Source: Neglectibacter sp. X58 (GTDB taxonomy: Bacteria; Bacillota; Clostridia; Oscillospirales; Acutalibacteraceae). From it: a stretch of DNA of 64,000 nucleotides. Below the pieces are notes generated by a model. That model saw only the letters and a list, made by a program, of their open reading frames with translations, was not told the origin of the DNA and did no database searches. Below are positions 25,412 to 34,087 of this stretch, piece after piece (position 1 is the stretch's first letter; each line of letters opens with the position of its first letter). The position numbers and the translations under genes are program-made. The stretch lies in NCBI RefSeq assembly GCF_009936035.1, contig NZ_QWEO01000012.1, forward strand, positions 1 to 64,000. Direction: 5' to 3'.

Positions 25412-26437
25412 ATGAGCTTGAGCATGATTGAGTTTATTGACCAGCGAATTTCCGGCTATTGCTCAGACCCTACACTGTATGATGTATCTCCATTTGGTCT
25501 GGCGGATTTCCGGGACTGTTTCATTATGGAACTGATCAAGGATTCCTATCACGAGACAGCGCCCCGGCAGTCCTTGCGGACACTTCGCGGAACGGATGAC
25601 GATGATGCCAGGATGAGGGATAGCCGGATTACCAAGTACGCCCAGCATTATCGGACTCTTCAGTTTGAACACATCAAAAACAACATTGGGTGGGAAGAAC
25701 CTGAACTGCTACCCGATGATGTACGATCCATGGAGGGACGGCTGGAAGGTTATCATTTTACCGAGATGCAATATTTTGAATTGAATACTATGGTAGATTA
25801 TCCTCTTTTCAAGGCAATCGTAAGCAAGCGAATCTGCGATGTCAAGAAGATACGCAATAATACATTCCGGGAATTCATGACAGGCTATGAGAGCTTAACG
25901 CAGGATCTGCTTAAAAAGCTGGACGGTTCAGATGAAGACGTGATTTTTGCCACTATTGCCCTTTTTACGTTGGAATGGAAATATTGTGTTGAGCTTTCGT
26001 ATTCTTGTGCTGTTAACTCCGAACGTACCGGAACTAAGGATGTCCCTCTCGACAGATTTGCGGCCCTATGCGCCCAGTTGGCGTTTCCGATTCCCCCGGA
26101 GTTTACAACGATACTGCACACAGAGAGCCGGTTTGTCCTCCACCGGATGTCATTGGTCCCTGTTATGTTCTCGGATTCGGATTGGGAAGAAGTCGAGGCC
26201 AAGCTGTGTGTCTACCTTATAATTCGGTACTATCTCAAACAAGAGATTATACATAAATGGTCATTGCCCGAATACTTCTGCGGCATGACTACCAGGGCGC
26301 AATGGGCCAGCTTTATCCGGGAGCACTACGATTTAAGGAAAATCTACACCCGCAAGGATTGGACTAACAGCAGGATTCGGTATGTACGGAATCTCTATCA
26401 GGCCACAAGAATGGATCAGGAAACGCCGAAACTGTAA
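25412..26437 (+). CDS. Protein of unknown function
   Basis: 341 residues from ATG 25412 with AGGAGG 7 bases upstream. It is soluble, rich in aromatic and acidic residues and mostly helical. I recognise no family. Notable stretches are TLRGTDDDDARMRDSRITKY and the C-terminal RIRYVRNLYQATR. It follows the metallopeptidase gene by 65 bases on the same strand and ends at a strong terminator. The matching palindromes on both sides of this gene suggest that it is a discrete unit. A partner role to the metallopeptidase is inferred only from position. Confidence 0.65.
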   Translation: MSLSMIEFIDQRISGYCSDPTLYDVSPFGLADFRDCFIMELIKDSYHETAPRQSLRTLRGTDDDDARMRDSRITKYAQHYRTLQFEHIKNNIGWEEPELLPDDVRSMEGRLEGYHFTEMQYFELNTMVDYPLFKAIVSKRICDVKKIRNNTFREFMTGYESLTQDLLKKLDGSDEDVIFATIALFTLEWKYCVELSYSCAVNSERTGTKDVPLDRFAALCAQLAFPIPPEFTTILHTESRFVLHRMSLVPVMFSDSDWEEVEAKLCVYLIIRYYLKQEIIHKWSLPEYFCGMTTRAQWASFIREHYDLRKIYTRKDWTNSRIRYVRNLYQATRMDQETPKL

Positions 26438-26495
26438 GGACTGCCATTTTTCCGAATTTCCGTTCTTAGTAGACTGAACCCAATAGCGATACTAT

Positions 26496-26544
26496 AGAGC
26501 CAGAGTTCACTGGGTTACACCCAGTTGACTCTGGCTCTTTTTTT
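26496..26544 (+). terminator. Intrinsic terminator after the unknown gene
   Basis: AGAGCCAGAGT pairs with ACTCTGGCTCT, extended by an inner ACTGGGT/ACCCAGT stem, followed by a run of T. It ends the XRE, metallopeptidase and unknown-gene transcript. Confidence 0.9.
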
Positions 26545-26953
26545 GCGTTCTGGACCGGACACGGCGTGTCCGATACAGCAAATTTTTCTGTGTTACCATA
26601 GTCGCAGAGGCACAAGGAAACGAGCAACAGTCGATTCAAAGGCAACCGCTGAAGGCGCGGGTAAAGCCCAATAATACGGCAGCATATCAGGTGCCCATCG
26701 ACACCCGCTTTTGTTTCCCTTGGAAAATCGTTATACATAACAAGGTCAAAACGGCACCGCCGTGGAGATAAAAATATCGAAGCCTGGATGCATACAGGCA
26801 AAGGATGCTATAGTCGCTAACTCTTCAATGAAGAGAAGGCGCATATGGCACCCTTGGTTCTGTGCATCCATTTTCGACTGCATGGGCCTGGGGCGCTGTA
26901 TCGCTCCAGGCTTTTCTGCATCCTTTGCCCGCCCAGGCGGAAAGGGCATAGCT
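26545..26953. other. 409 bases without a supported gene
   Basis: It holds the right 17-bp palindrome (26556-26572) and a stretch that reads open through to the next gene but has no codon or homology support. GGATGCAtacaggcAAAGGATGC-like partial repeats near 26785-26810 recur as GCATCCTTTGCCCG near 26919. No RNA gene is recognised. The leader of the gene at 26954 may be structured. Confidence 0.4.
26556..26572. repeat. 17-bp palindrome, right copy
   Basis: CGGACAC and GTGTCCG arms around a 3-base centre, matching the copy at 25366-25382. The two flank the gene at 25412-26437 and its terminator. Confidence 0.6.
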
Positions 26954-27457
26954 ATGAAGAATCATCAGAAACAAACAGCCAAGGACATCGCCATGGTCAA
27001 GGCCACCTATCAAGATACCGCATTCAATAAGGCGGTCAGTGACGTCCCCGCCCACACGCCGGAGTTCAAGACCTATGTGGAGCAGGCCTCTGCCATCATG
27101 GACGAGCTACCTGGTAAGTTCGGAGCGACCCTGGCCTACCACATGGACAAGCTCCGCCTGACTAACGAGGCTCTGGCTGGCCTGTGCCTTATCAACGAGG
27201 ACACTATCCGCAAGTATCGAAATGGCTCCAACAAATCGAAGCCCAATATCCAGACCGTTGTCGCACTGTGCGTGGGCCTCCGGCTCCCTCTGCCGTTCAG
27301 CCTCGATTTGGTACATAAGGCCGGACACACCTTTGCTGGTGAACCAAGCGACATCGCCTATCTGACGATCCTCTCCACTATGACAGGGAGCAGCATCTAC
27401 GACTGCAATGCACTGCTCCGTAGCACAGGGGTTCCCCCGCTGGCGAAAGAAAAATAA
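26954..27457 (+). CDS. Helix-turn-helix regulator of phage type
   Basis: 167 residues from ATG 26954; an upstream open stretch from 26762 is not supported. The middle (LRLTNEALAGLCLINEDTIR, then KYRNG) is an XRE-like helix-turn-helix. The C-terminal part (VVALCVGLRLPLPFSLDLVH) resembles the C-terminal module of the metallopeptidase protein at 23464, so the two may be evolutionarily linked. It stands ahead of prophage-type genes. Confidence 0.75.
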   Translation: MKNHQKQTAKDIAMVKATYQDTAFNKAVSDVPAHTPEFKTYVEQASAIMDELPGKFGATLAYHMDKLRLTNEALAGLCLINEDTIRKYRNGSNKSKPNIQTVVALCVGLRLPLPFSLDLVHKAGHTFAGEPSDIAYLTILSTMTGSSIYDCNALLRSTGVPPLAKEK

Positions 27458-27719
27458 AAAGTTTTCTGGCTACCGGGTTTTCAAAACCCGCCTACTCGGC
27501 CGTTGATAAAGGCCGCTTTCCGAAACTCTGACCCAGTTTGGAGCCTTGGAAAGCGGCCCATTTTCGGGTTTTCAATATCCGGGGCAAACGCCGTCTGGCA
27601 GGCTATTATTAAGCCATGAGGTGGCCACTCATACAACCACTGCCCGCCCGACCGGGTGGCGGCGGCAGCAACCATCAACCACACGGGATGCACCCGAATG
27701 ACTCGAAAGGATAACTGAT

Positions 27720-28115
27720 ATGCAGCAAGTTTTCATCTGTTCCCCCTACCGTGGGGACATCGACCACAACATCAAGGTCGCCAGGGACGCTGGGCGGATC
27801 GCCGCCAAGAGCGGCTACGTCCCCGTCATCCCCCACCTGATGTATCCGCAGTTCCTCCGGGACGACCTCCCGGACGAGCGCATCCTCGGCATCCAGCTTG
27901 GGGCCGAGCTGCTGAAGGCCAGCGACATGATGTGGCTCATCGGCAGCAAGATCACCAAGGGCATGAAGTACGAGCTGGAGATCGCCAAGAAGATGCGCAT
28001 TCCCATCCGCTGCTACGATGAGCAGCTCAACCGCATCACCCCGGACACGCTGTCCATCGATGACCGGGTGGATGAGGAGTTCCTCGCTGAATTGCAGGGC
28101 GCACACATCATCTGA
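27720..28115 (+). CDS. DUF4406 protein (nucleoside deoxyribosyltransferase-like)
   Basis: 131 residues. QQVFICSPYRGDIDHNIKVA, then VIPHLMYPQFLRDD and MKYELEIAKKMRIPI, match the DUF4406 family, a fold shared with nucleoside 2-deoxyribosyltransferases. It is common in the replication module of Clostridia phages. It is first of three closely packed genes. The 260 bases before it are rich in hairpins, including GGCCGCTTTCC pairing with GGAAAGCGGCC. GC content rises here compared with upstream. Confidence 0.85.
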   Translation: MQQVFICSPYRGDIDHNIKVARDAGRIAAKSGYVPVIPHLMYPQFLRDDLPDERILGIQLGAELLKASDMMWLIGSKITKGMKYELEIAKKMRIPIRCYDEQLNRITPDTLSIDDRVDEEFLAELQGAHII

Positions 28116-28131
28116 GGAAAGGATACCACAA

Positions 28132-28425
28132 ATGGATAAGAAAGTCTACAGCCAACTGGCTGAAGGCTTCGAGCTGCTGGCGGCTGGCTACCGCTCCCTG
28201 GCTGAACAGGGAGCGGAGACCACCCCCGCTGCAGCCCCGGAGCCGAACAAGCAAACCGAAAAGCCCATCACCATCGAGCAGGTCCGGGCCGTCATGTCCG
28301 CCAAGAGCGATGAGGGCAAAACCGCCCAGGTCAAGGCCCTGTTGATGAAGTATGACGCTGGCAAGCTGTCTGGCGTCAAGCCGGAGGACTACGCCGACCT
28401 CCTCCGAGAAGTGGAGGCGCTCTGA
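28132..28425 (+). CDS. Small prophage protein of the replication module
   Basis: 97 residues from ATG 28132 (GAGGAAAGG 8 bases upstream). A helical N-terminus, an Ala/Pro linker, and a C-terminal helical unit (TIEQVRAVMSAKSDEGKTAQ onward, ending DYADLLREVEAL) are typical of the small phage proteins often labelled rRNA biogenesis protein Rrp5-like in Clostridia, a label with no functional support. It shares one base with the next gene (ATGA-type junction). Confidence 0.7.
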   Translation: MDKKVYSQLAEGFELLAAGYRSLAEQGAETTPAAAPEPNKQTEKPITIEQVRAVMSAKSDEGKTAQVKALLMKYDAGKLSGVKPEDYADLLREVEAL

Positions 28426-29168
28426 TGCCTTCCACACACGCGAGATTTTCCCCCTCGGCTGCAAACCGCCGCCTGCACTGTCCTCCCTCCCTGATGCTGG
28501 AGGAGCAGTTCCAGGACGAGGAGAGCGCCTACGCCGCCGAGGGCACCGCTGGCCACGCGATGGCCGAACATCTCATCAAGAAGTACCTCAAGCAGCGCAC
28601 CCGCCGCCCCGTGTCCGACTACTACTCGGACGAGCTGCTGGAGGCCGTGGACGAGTACGTTTCCTTCGTCCAGGGCGAGATCGAGGAGGCGCGGCGGGTC
28701 TGCAAGGACCCCGTCTTCACCGTAGAGCAGAGGGTCGATGCATCCGAGTATGTGGAGGGCTGTTTCGGCACCGCCGACATGGTCATCGTGACCGACTCCT
28801 ACATCCACATCATCGACCTTAAGCTGGGCCGGGGTGTGCAGGTGGATGCCGAGCGCAACCCCCAGCTTATGATCTACGGCCTGGGTGTTCTCAGCAAGGC
28901 CGAGCTGCTCTACGACCCCAAGGTGGTGCGGCTGACCATCTTCCAGCCCCGACTCTGCCACTGCTCCACTTGGGAGATCACCCCGGAGGAGCTGAAGAAG
29001 TGGGGTGAGGAGGTTCTCCGCCCCACCGGGGCCATGGCCCTCATGGGGGCCGGGGAGTTCGCCGCTGGCTCCTGGTGCCGGTTCTGCAAGGCCCGAAACC
29101 AGTGCCGCGCCAGGGCCGAGGAGTTCCTCAAGCTGGCAGCGCTCTACAACGCCCCCGTCACGATGGGG
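28425..29168 (+). pseudogene. DUF2800 (Cas4/RecB-like nuclease fold) prophage gene, truncated at the 3' end
   Basis: About 248 native codons, starting THARFSPSAANRRLHCPPSL, with a PD-(D/E)xK-like core (FGTADMVIV, then IIDLKLGRGVQV) and a Cys cluster (WCRFCKARNQC). Family members continue for roughly another 100 residues. Here the sequence leaves the family near 29168, after LAALYNAPVTMG. There GC content drops sharply and a MarR-type fragment begins. The rest of the phage replication module is absent, so this is a deletion or insertion scar. Confidence 0.85.
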
Positions 29169-29179
29169 CAGTATTACAC

Positions 29180-29511
29180 ATCCCATACTTGCTGTTATTG
29201 TTGAATTAAGTGAAAGTGATATTGAAATTACGCAAAAGAAAATATCCGATTTCTCGATGATTGACCCTATGACAGTATCGTCAACATTACGTTTGCTGGA
29301 AAAGAAAGGATTAACGCAAAGAATCCAAAGTAAAGTTGACAGTCGTGCGAATACAATCTGTAATACAGATAATGGATTATCTGTATTAAAAGAAGCGATT
29401 AAAGCAGTAGAAAGTGTTGACATTAGTTTTTTTTTTGAGACAGAAAATGATACAGAAGTATTTCAAAAATTATTGTTCCAACTGAAAAATAAAAACAATA
29501 AAAATTTGTAA
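29180..29511 (+). pseudogene. MarR-family regulator, 5'-truncated
   Basis: Reading SESDIEITQKKISDFSMIDP, then TVSSTLRLLEKKGLTQRIQS, gives the winged helix of MarR proteins. The start codon and first helices are missing, replaced by the end of the DUF2800 gene. AT-rich codon use contrasts with the sequence to the left. No ribosome site stands near, so expression is unlikely. Confidence 0.8.
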
Positions 29512-29615
29512 AACGGACGTTCCTCTGCCCTGTCGTTATCTGTCTCTCATCTGAATTATAGTAATTTAACTGTCAATCATGCACCACCCCATGTGGGGGA
29601 AAGGGGGAATCATTT

Positions 29616-30074
29616 ATGCCTTGCATAGAAGCATACAGAGAACACATCATGTATACGTTCAACGGCTATTGCAAGACCGTCATACGCTATGCAGCACTCA
29701 ACGCATGGCGTGACAGGAGCAGACGGCGGCAAAAAGAAATATCCCTTGAATACCTCACAGAAGAAAAGTTTTACCCTTTAGGCACAACAGACAAATATTT
29801 TGAAGCACCTTATGAAGAATACCCTATAACGATATGCGGTCAGACAGTTATCCTCACCAATGGGGAGCTTGCCGCCGCCCTGTTATCTCTGCCAGAGAGA
29901 AACCGGGAAATCATTTTCCTTTACTTTTTCGGAGATTACACACAACAGGAAATCGGGAAAATGTACGGACGCTGCCGGAGTACGACCGGGTATCAAATCC
30001 GCAGGACTTTACAGCTTCTGCACAAAGAAATGGAGGTGCTTTCACATGGGGAATCCGAGCCTTTTACCCTATGA
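29616..30074 (+). CDS. Sigma-70-like regulator of conjugative elements (Tn916 Orf7-like)
   Basis: 152 residues; AAGGGGG stands 8 bases before the ATG. The C-terminal half is a region 4-like helix-turn-helix (LPERNREIIFLYFFGDYTQQ, then IGKMYGRCRSTTGYQIRRTL). A paralogue with the same plan is at 44832. Such genes pair with a small helix-turn-helix gene, here at 30046, overlapping by 29 bases. They control transfer functions in Tn916-like elements. Confidence 0.85.
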   Translation: MPCIEAYREHIMYTFNGYCKTVIRYAALNAWRDRSRRRQKEISLEYLTEEKFYPLGTTDKYFEAPYEEYPITICGQTVILTNGELAAALLSLPERNREIIFLYFFGDYTQQEIGKMYGRCRSTTGYQIRRTLQLLHKEMEVLSHGESEPFTL

Positions 30075-30258
30075 AACGATTGTCCGGGCGACCAGCGGAG
30101 AGCCGGAAGCCGTGGACGAGGTTTTACGGCATTACAGCAAGCGAATCCGAATCGCCGCCATTGAAAACGGGCATATCGACAGGGATACAGAGGACAGCAT
30201 AAAATCCCGGCTTGTCGCTGCCCTGTTCAAGTTCCGTTTTGATGAACATGAAGCATAA
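30046..30258 (+). CDS. Small helix-turn-helix protein (Tn916 Orf8-like)
   Basis: 70 residues from ATG 30046, GGAGG 12 bases upstream. SLLPYETIVRATSGEPEAVD, then EVLRHYSKRI, is the typical N-terminal helical domain, ending FKFRFDEHEA. The gene at 45247 has the same beginning but is cut short. It overlaps the sigma-like gene and is probably co-translated. Confidence 0.85.
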   Translation: MGNPSLLPYETIVRATSGEPEAVDEVLRHYSKRIRIAAIENGHIDRDTEDSIKSRLVAALFKFRFDEHEA

Positions 30259-30334
30259 GAAATCGCTTTCATTTTTGGGAAAACGGGTATATAATAAAGC
30301 AACGACAAATCGAAGTTTGAAAGGAGTAACAGAC

Positions 30335-30571
30335 ATGGAATTTCCTTTTTATGATTCACCCGATACTGCTACGATTATCTGTTGCCATATATTGGAGCGT
30401 CAGGCACCTATTCTATATGTATCACATGATGAAGATGACGGAATGTGGCAATTTCTATGCGGAGAAACACACGAAACAGATGAAGCAAAGTTGGTATCTT
30501 TAAAATGGGTTTTTGATTTAGATAAAGCCGCCACTTTCTTAGAGCAAGATTCTACCACAGTTTTCTGCTGA
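30335..30571 (+). CDS. Small DUF2185/Imm33-like protein
   Basis: 78 residues from ATG 30335 with AAAGGAG 10 bases upstream. The pattern ATIICCHILERQAPILYVSH, then DDGMWQFLCG and DEAKLVSLKWVFDLD, resembles the DUF2185 (immunity protein 33-like) family as I remember it. No toxin partner is visible. It ends 2 bases before a truncated repA reading frame, so its 3' neighbourhood has been rearranged. Confidence 0.6.
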   Translation: MEFPFYDSPDTATIICCHILERQAPILYVSHDEDDGMWQFLCGETHETDEAKLVSLKWVFDLDKAATFLEQDSTTVFC

Positions 30572-30573
30572 AA

Positions 30574-31284
30574 ATGGACTTGTCGCATACCGCAAGGCTG
30601 CTCTATGGGCTGCTTCTTGACCGTTCCACCCTCTCACAGAAGAACGGCTGGCAGGACAGCGAGGGCAGGACGTATATTGTCTATCCCGTTTCGGAGATAA
30701 CGGAAATGCTGGATAAAGGCAGCACCGCCATAAAAAGCGCACTGAACGAGCTGGACGCTGCCGGGCTTCTGGTGAGGGAACGCCGGGGCTTCTCCGCACC
30801 CAACCGCCTTTATATAAAAATACCGCAAATGCCAGTGGTACAGTTTTCCGACCATATGACAGCCATACAGCCGGAAAACCGACCCTCTGATAGCCGGAAA
30901 AGCGACCCTCATAAGGACGGAAAAGCGACCTTTGCGTTGGACGGAAAACCGACCCCTAACCAACTTACTATAAACCAACTAAAAGAGAACCAACGAAAAG
31001 GAGTGAGTGGGGAGCAGCCCGCACCCTTTGGCAGATATAAAAACCTTTTCCTCTCCGAATCCGAGTATGCGGAGCTGAAAGGGGAATACCCGGACAGGCT
31101 GGAACGGTTCATTGAGGAATTGAGCGAGTACATAGCCGCCTACGGGAAAGTGTACGCCAACCATGCCGCCGCTGTCCGTATGTGGGCAAAACGTGACAGG
31201 AAAGGCACAGGAAAGAAAGGAATCCCTGATTATTCCTACAAGGAGGGCGAGAGCCTTTATGAAATGGGAAAATCAATCCAATAA
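30574..31284 (+). pseudogene. Replication initiator RepA-N protein, 5'-truncated
   Basis: 236 codons open, but the family normally starts about 30 residues earlier, before the LLYGLLLDR segment that here follows immediately on MDLSHTAR. The winged-helix part (LSQKNGWQDSEGRTYIVYPV, then VREPRGFSAPNRLYIKIPQM-like residues) and the C-terminal tail (KYNLF-type helix, AAAVRMWAKRDRK) are present. It has lost its proper start and ribosome site. A shorter RepA-N gene stands at 48491. Confidence 0.75.
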
Positions 31285-31308
31285 GAACATAGAAAGGTAA
31301 TAAACAAA

Positions 31309-31806
31309 ATGGAAAAAATCAAATTAGCGAAGGCATCTCGCCTGACCTCTCCAAACCCCGTTACTGTTGTCTGCACCGAAAAGCCGGATGGCAGCACCAA
31401 TCTTGCTACAGTATCATGGTGGACGTACCTATCCTTTAATCCCAACATGATTGCCTTTGCAATGGCAAAAACTTCTTACAGCGGGGAGCGTGTCCGTGAA
31501 ACCGGCAAGGTTATTGTAACAGTTCCCGGCGCTGAAATAGCGGACGCTGTGATGGGCTGCGGCAGCATGACCGGCAGAAATACTGATAAGGTCGGCAAAT
31601 TCGGCATTGAACTTGCCAGCGTAGAGGGAAGCAAGATTCAGATTCCGGCACATAGCCGGGTGGCAATTCAGTGCCACATGAAAGAATACCATGAAACCGG
31701 CGACCACTATCTGTATATCTGCGATGTAGAGCAGGTGTACGGCAATGAAGCAGAGGAAGCGCTCTTTGCATGGAATGGCTATTCTCAGCTTCGCCCTGCA
31801 AAGTAA
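31309..31806 (+). CDS. Flavin reductase-like FMN-binding protein
   Basis: 165 residues, normal for the flavin reductase-like domain (FMN-binding split barrel). ASRLTSPNPVTVVCTEKPDG and WTYLSFNPNMIAFAM are family hallmarks. An AGAAAGG site is 10 bases upstream. It is followed 12 bases later by a nitroreductase, then a DUF1858 gene, making a small redox operon. Substrates are unknown. Confidence 0.88.
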   Translation: MEKIKLAKASRLTSPNPVTVVCTEKPDGSTNLATVSWWTYLSFNPNMIAFAMAKTSYSGERVRETGKVIVTVPGAEIADAVMGCGSMTGRNTDKVGKFGIELASVEGSKIQIPAHSRVAIQCHMKEYHETGDHYLYICDVEQVYGNEAEEALFAWNGYSQLRPAK

Positions 31807-31818
31807 AGGAGAGTAGAT

Positions 31819-32337
31819 ATGGACTTTTTAGAACTGGCAGCAGACCGTTATTCTGTTCGCTCCTATTCTGATCGTCCGATTGAGCCGGAAAAAATGGAAC
31901 GAATTTTGAAAGCCGGACAGCTTGCGCCTACGGCGGTGAATTTTCAGCCACAGAAAATTTATGTACTGAAAAGTCCGGAAGCCATTGGAAAAATTCGTTC
32001 CCTTACCCGGTTTGCCTATGACGCGCCGGTGGTTCTGTTGGTATGTGCAGATAAAACGAAAGTCTGGCGAAGCCCATCTGAGCACGGATATGATACCGGT
32101 GAAATGGATGCCAGCATTGTCTGCACACACATGATGCTGGAAGCATGGGCGTTAGGAATCGGTTCTGTTTGGGTGCGCGGATTTGATTCGCGGCAGGTGG
32201 CAAAGGTGTTTGACCTGCCGGAGCAGGTACAGCCGATCTGCCTGCTTCCTATCGGTTATCCGTCTGATGAATCGGTTCCTTATGAGGAATGGCACAGTAC
32301 ATTCCGCCCACTCAGTGAAACCGTGGAAGAACGATAA
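31819..32337 (+). CDS. Nitroreductase-family FMN oxidoreductase
   Basis: 172 residues. FLELAADRYSVRSYSDRPIE, then GQLAPTAVNFQPQKIYV and the C-terminal LLPIGYPSDE, are typical of NfsA/FrxA-type nitroreductases. AAAGGAG is 7 bases upstream. The protein reduces nitro- or quinone-type substrates with FMN and probably receives flavin electrons from the neighbouring reductase. Confidence 0.93.
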   Translation: MDFLELAADRYSVRSYSDRPIEPEKMERILKAGQLAPTAVNFQPQKIYVLKSPEAIGKIRSLTRFAYDAPVVLLVCADKTKVWRSPSEHGYDTGEMDASIVCTHMMLEAWALGIGSVWVRGFDSRQVAKVFDLPEQVQPICLLPIGYPSDESVPYEEWHSTFRPLSETVEER

Positions 32338-32350
32338 GGCGGGAAATACA

Positions 32351-32590
32351 TTGGAAATCACAAAAGCAACGACAATGGGACAGATGCTTGATTATGACCT
32401 GGGGATTGTTGATGTTCTGGTGAAAGCCGGAATGCACTGTGTCGGATGCCCATCCTCCATCCATGAGTCGCTGAAGGAAGCCTGTCAGGTGCATGGGCTG
32501 GACGTAGACAGAGTATTATACACAAATTTAAGCATAGGCAAAATCGGCGGGCTCAAGGACGGTACAAATCAGCCCGTCGTACTATATTGA
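32351..32590 (+). CDS. DUF1858-domain protein
   Basis: About 79 residues if TTG 32351 is used. The Cys pair in KAGMHCVGCPSSIHESLKEA and the closing HGLDVDRVLY are the DUF1858 hallmark, a small domain linked to redox and hybrid-cluster proteins. GGCGGG 8 bases before the TTG supports this unusual start; an ATG at 32375 would delete the first helix. The last 20 codons after VLYTNL do not match the family and may come from a fusion point. Confidence 0.75.
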   Translation: MEITKATTMGQMLDYDLGIVDVLVKAGMHCVGCPSSIHESLKEACQVHGLDVDRVLYTNLSIGKIGGLKDGTNQPVVLY

Positions 32591-32635
32591 TTATGAATTT
32601 TTATTATTCTTTTGCAGAATGGATGGTGGTTTAAG

Positions 32636-32868
32636 ATCAGAAAACGAATATTGGTTGCGGACGATAATTTGGCGTTTACTTTAGCGATTCAAAATATAAT
32701 GCAAAATGATTGTGTTGATGTTAGCTGTACACAGTTTGTCGAAAAAGCATTAGAAATTTTTGCAGAAAATGAATATTGTCTTGTTATCATCTCAATCCAA
32801 CCGAACATAAGTCGTGATATGTCGATGCTCCGCATGATGAGGGAAAGCAAATCTGTCCCTATATTTCT
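32636..32868 (+). pseudogene. Response regulator receiver domain fragment
   Basis: KRILVADDNLAFTLAIQNIM, then [12 protein letters not shown] and VPIFLID, trace about 80 residues of a receiver domain. The effector domain is missing because an integrase fragment on the opposite strand begins at 32862. The usual phospho-acceptor position reads IISIQ, with no Asp, so it would not be phosphorylated normally. No good start codon or ribosome site is seen. Confidence 0.7.
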
Positions 32869-33070
32869 GATAGACGCTATCACCCTGCATAAAGGATAAA
32901 AGGCTTTCTTCCTGTTCTCCTGTGAGGGGTACTTTCGGCTCTGTGTCGTCCTCGATCACGGTGTTTAGCTGGAAGTCAAAGGGATTTTTCCTTATACAGT
33001 CGTCCTGTATCGCTGTGTAAAAAGCAGCTTTCAGAGAACGCTTGTCATTGCTTATGGTCTTGTAGGATAT
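32862..33070 (-). pseudogene. Tyrosine integrase internal fragment fused to parA
   Basis: About 70 codons: [20 protein letters not shown], then [15 protein letters not shown] and [20 protein letters not shown] match the end of the core-binding domain and the linker of Tn916/CTn-type integrases. The catalytic domain is absent. It is in frame with the parA fragment upstream, making a chimeric ORF. Confidence 0.75.
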
Positions 33071-33277
33071 TCCCTTTTCTTTCATGATGTCCTGCATGAT
33101 GGTGGAGAGTGTGACTGGTAAATCGTCTGGTCTGTGGTAGCCGAGGGACATGGTTAGATTTGCCTGTGCATCAGCATCAATGAGCAGGACTTTCTTGCTC
33201 TGCTGTGCCAGACTTACGCCCAGATTGACTGCCGTGGTGGTCTTGCCGACACCGCCTGCAATCATTCGTTTTTTCAT
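33071..33277 (-). pseudogene. ParA N-terminal fragment with altered Walker A motif
   Basis: The start [20 protein letters not shown] lacks the Asn-Gln-Lys that normally precede GGVGKTT, so the signature Lys of the deviant Walker A motif is lost. [20 protein letters not shown] follows as in normal ParA. After about 69 codons the frame passes into an integrase fragment near 33070. GGAGG is 9 bases upstream, so the fusion could still be translated. Confidence 0.75.
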
Positions 33278-33487
33278 AAGCAATCGTCCTCCTTTGTGGC
33301 TCCATTATACGGAAAACCGCAGAAAACCTCAAAGGTGGGAATTTCAGCCCTAACGGGGATTTGCAGATATTCTTTTCTCGGATAGTTACTGGCAGTATCA
33401 AGGAGGAGAGGTGTGGAGAGGGGGGAAGCCGCTGCCGTGGCTATCCACCCGTGCCGCAAAAGGGCAGACCTCGCCCTCGGTGTGCGG

Positions 33488-34010
33488 CTATCTCTCTTGG
33501 CTTCGCTGCCGTTGCAGGTGTCGGTTGTAGAACTCCAACGCCTTGACAACAAAATCCGTTTCCTGCCCTCTGGGGACTGACCTCGGTATGAGCTTGGTTA
33601 TCCGCTCGTCCTTGAAGGCGGGCTTTTCTTTCTGGTTGGGCTTTTCCTCCTGCATGATGCTCTGGATAACCTCGTCCGTGAGCTTGCCGTCCTGCATAAA
33701 CTTTTTCATTTTGATAGCCTGTGCAAGTGACGGCGTGGCATCGTTATACTCCATAGCTTCAAGCAGGGTGTATTGCTGTCCCTCGGTGAGATAAGATAAT
33801 TCCACCGCAGGATTAAGAGCAATCCGCCTTTCATCTACCATCATTAAAATCTCTGGTACAAGCTCGGTTAAACGAACAAAACGGAAAACCTGTCTTTCGC
33901 TATCTCCGCTTTTTTTAGCTACTTCCGAAGCACTTGACAACTTACTGCCAACTTGGCAGGAAGTTGAATCGCTTCTTTGTCCTTTCCTGCTTCCATTATA
34001 TATAGAAGCG
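33488..34010 (-). pseudogene. ParB-family partition protein, truncated at both ends
   Basis: From about 34010 leftward one frame reads GSRKGQRSDSTSCQVGSKLS, then ASEVAKKSGDSERQVFRFVR and ALNPAVELSYLTEGQQYTLL, the central helix-turn-helix and C-terminal part of conjugative-element ParB. The ParB nuclease-like N-terminal domain is missing. No start codon fits until MSSASE at 33940. It lies behind the parA fragment, in parAB order. Confidence 0.75.
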
Positions 34011-34087
34011 ATGGGATACTCAAATGTGCCGTATCTGGTAGCAGATAAACCTATAAAATAAGCTGTTGAACTTGGAACTATCGCCTT

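Noticed and set aside
26762-26953. N-terminal extension of the HTH gene at 26954
   Set aside because: Cys/Pro-rich residues with no family likeness, and ATG 26954 fits the start of the helical domain.
28389-29423. A 344-codon minus-strand frame opposite the DUF2800 gene
   Set aside because: Shadow frame in high-GC sequence. It crosses the junction at 29168, which a real gene in this setting would hardly do.
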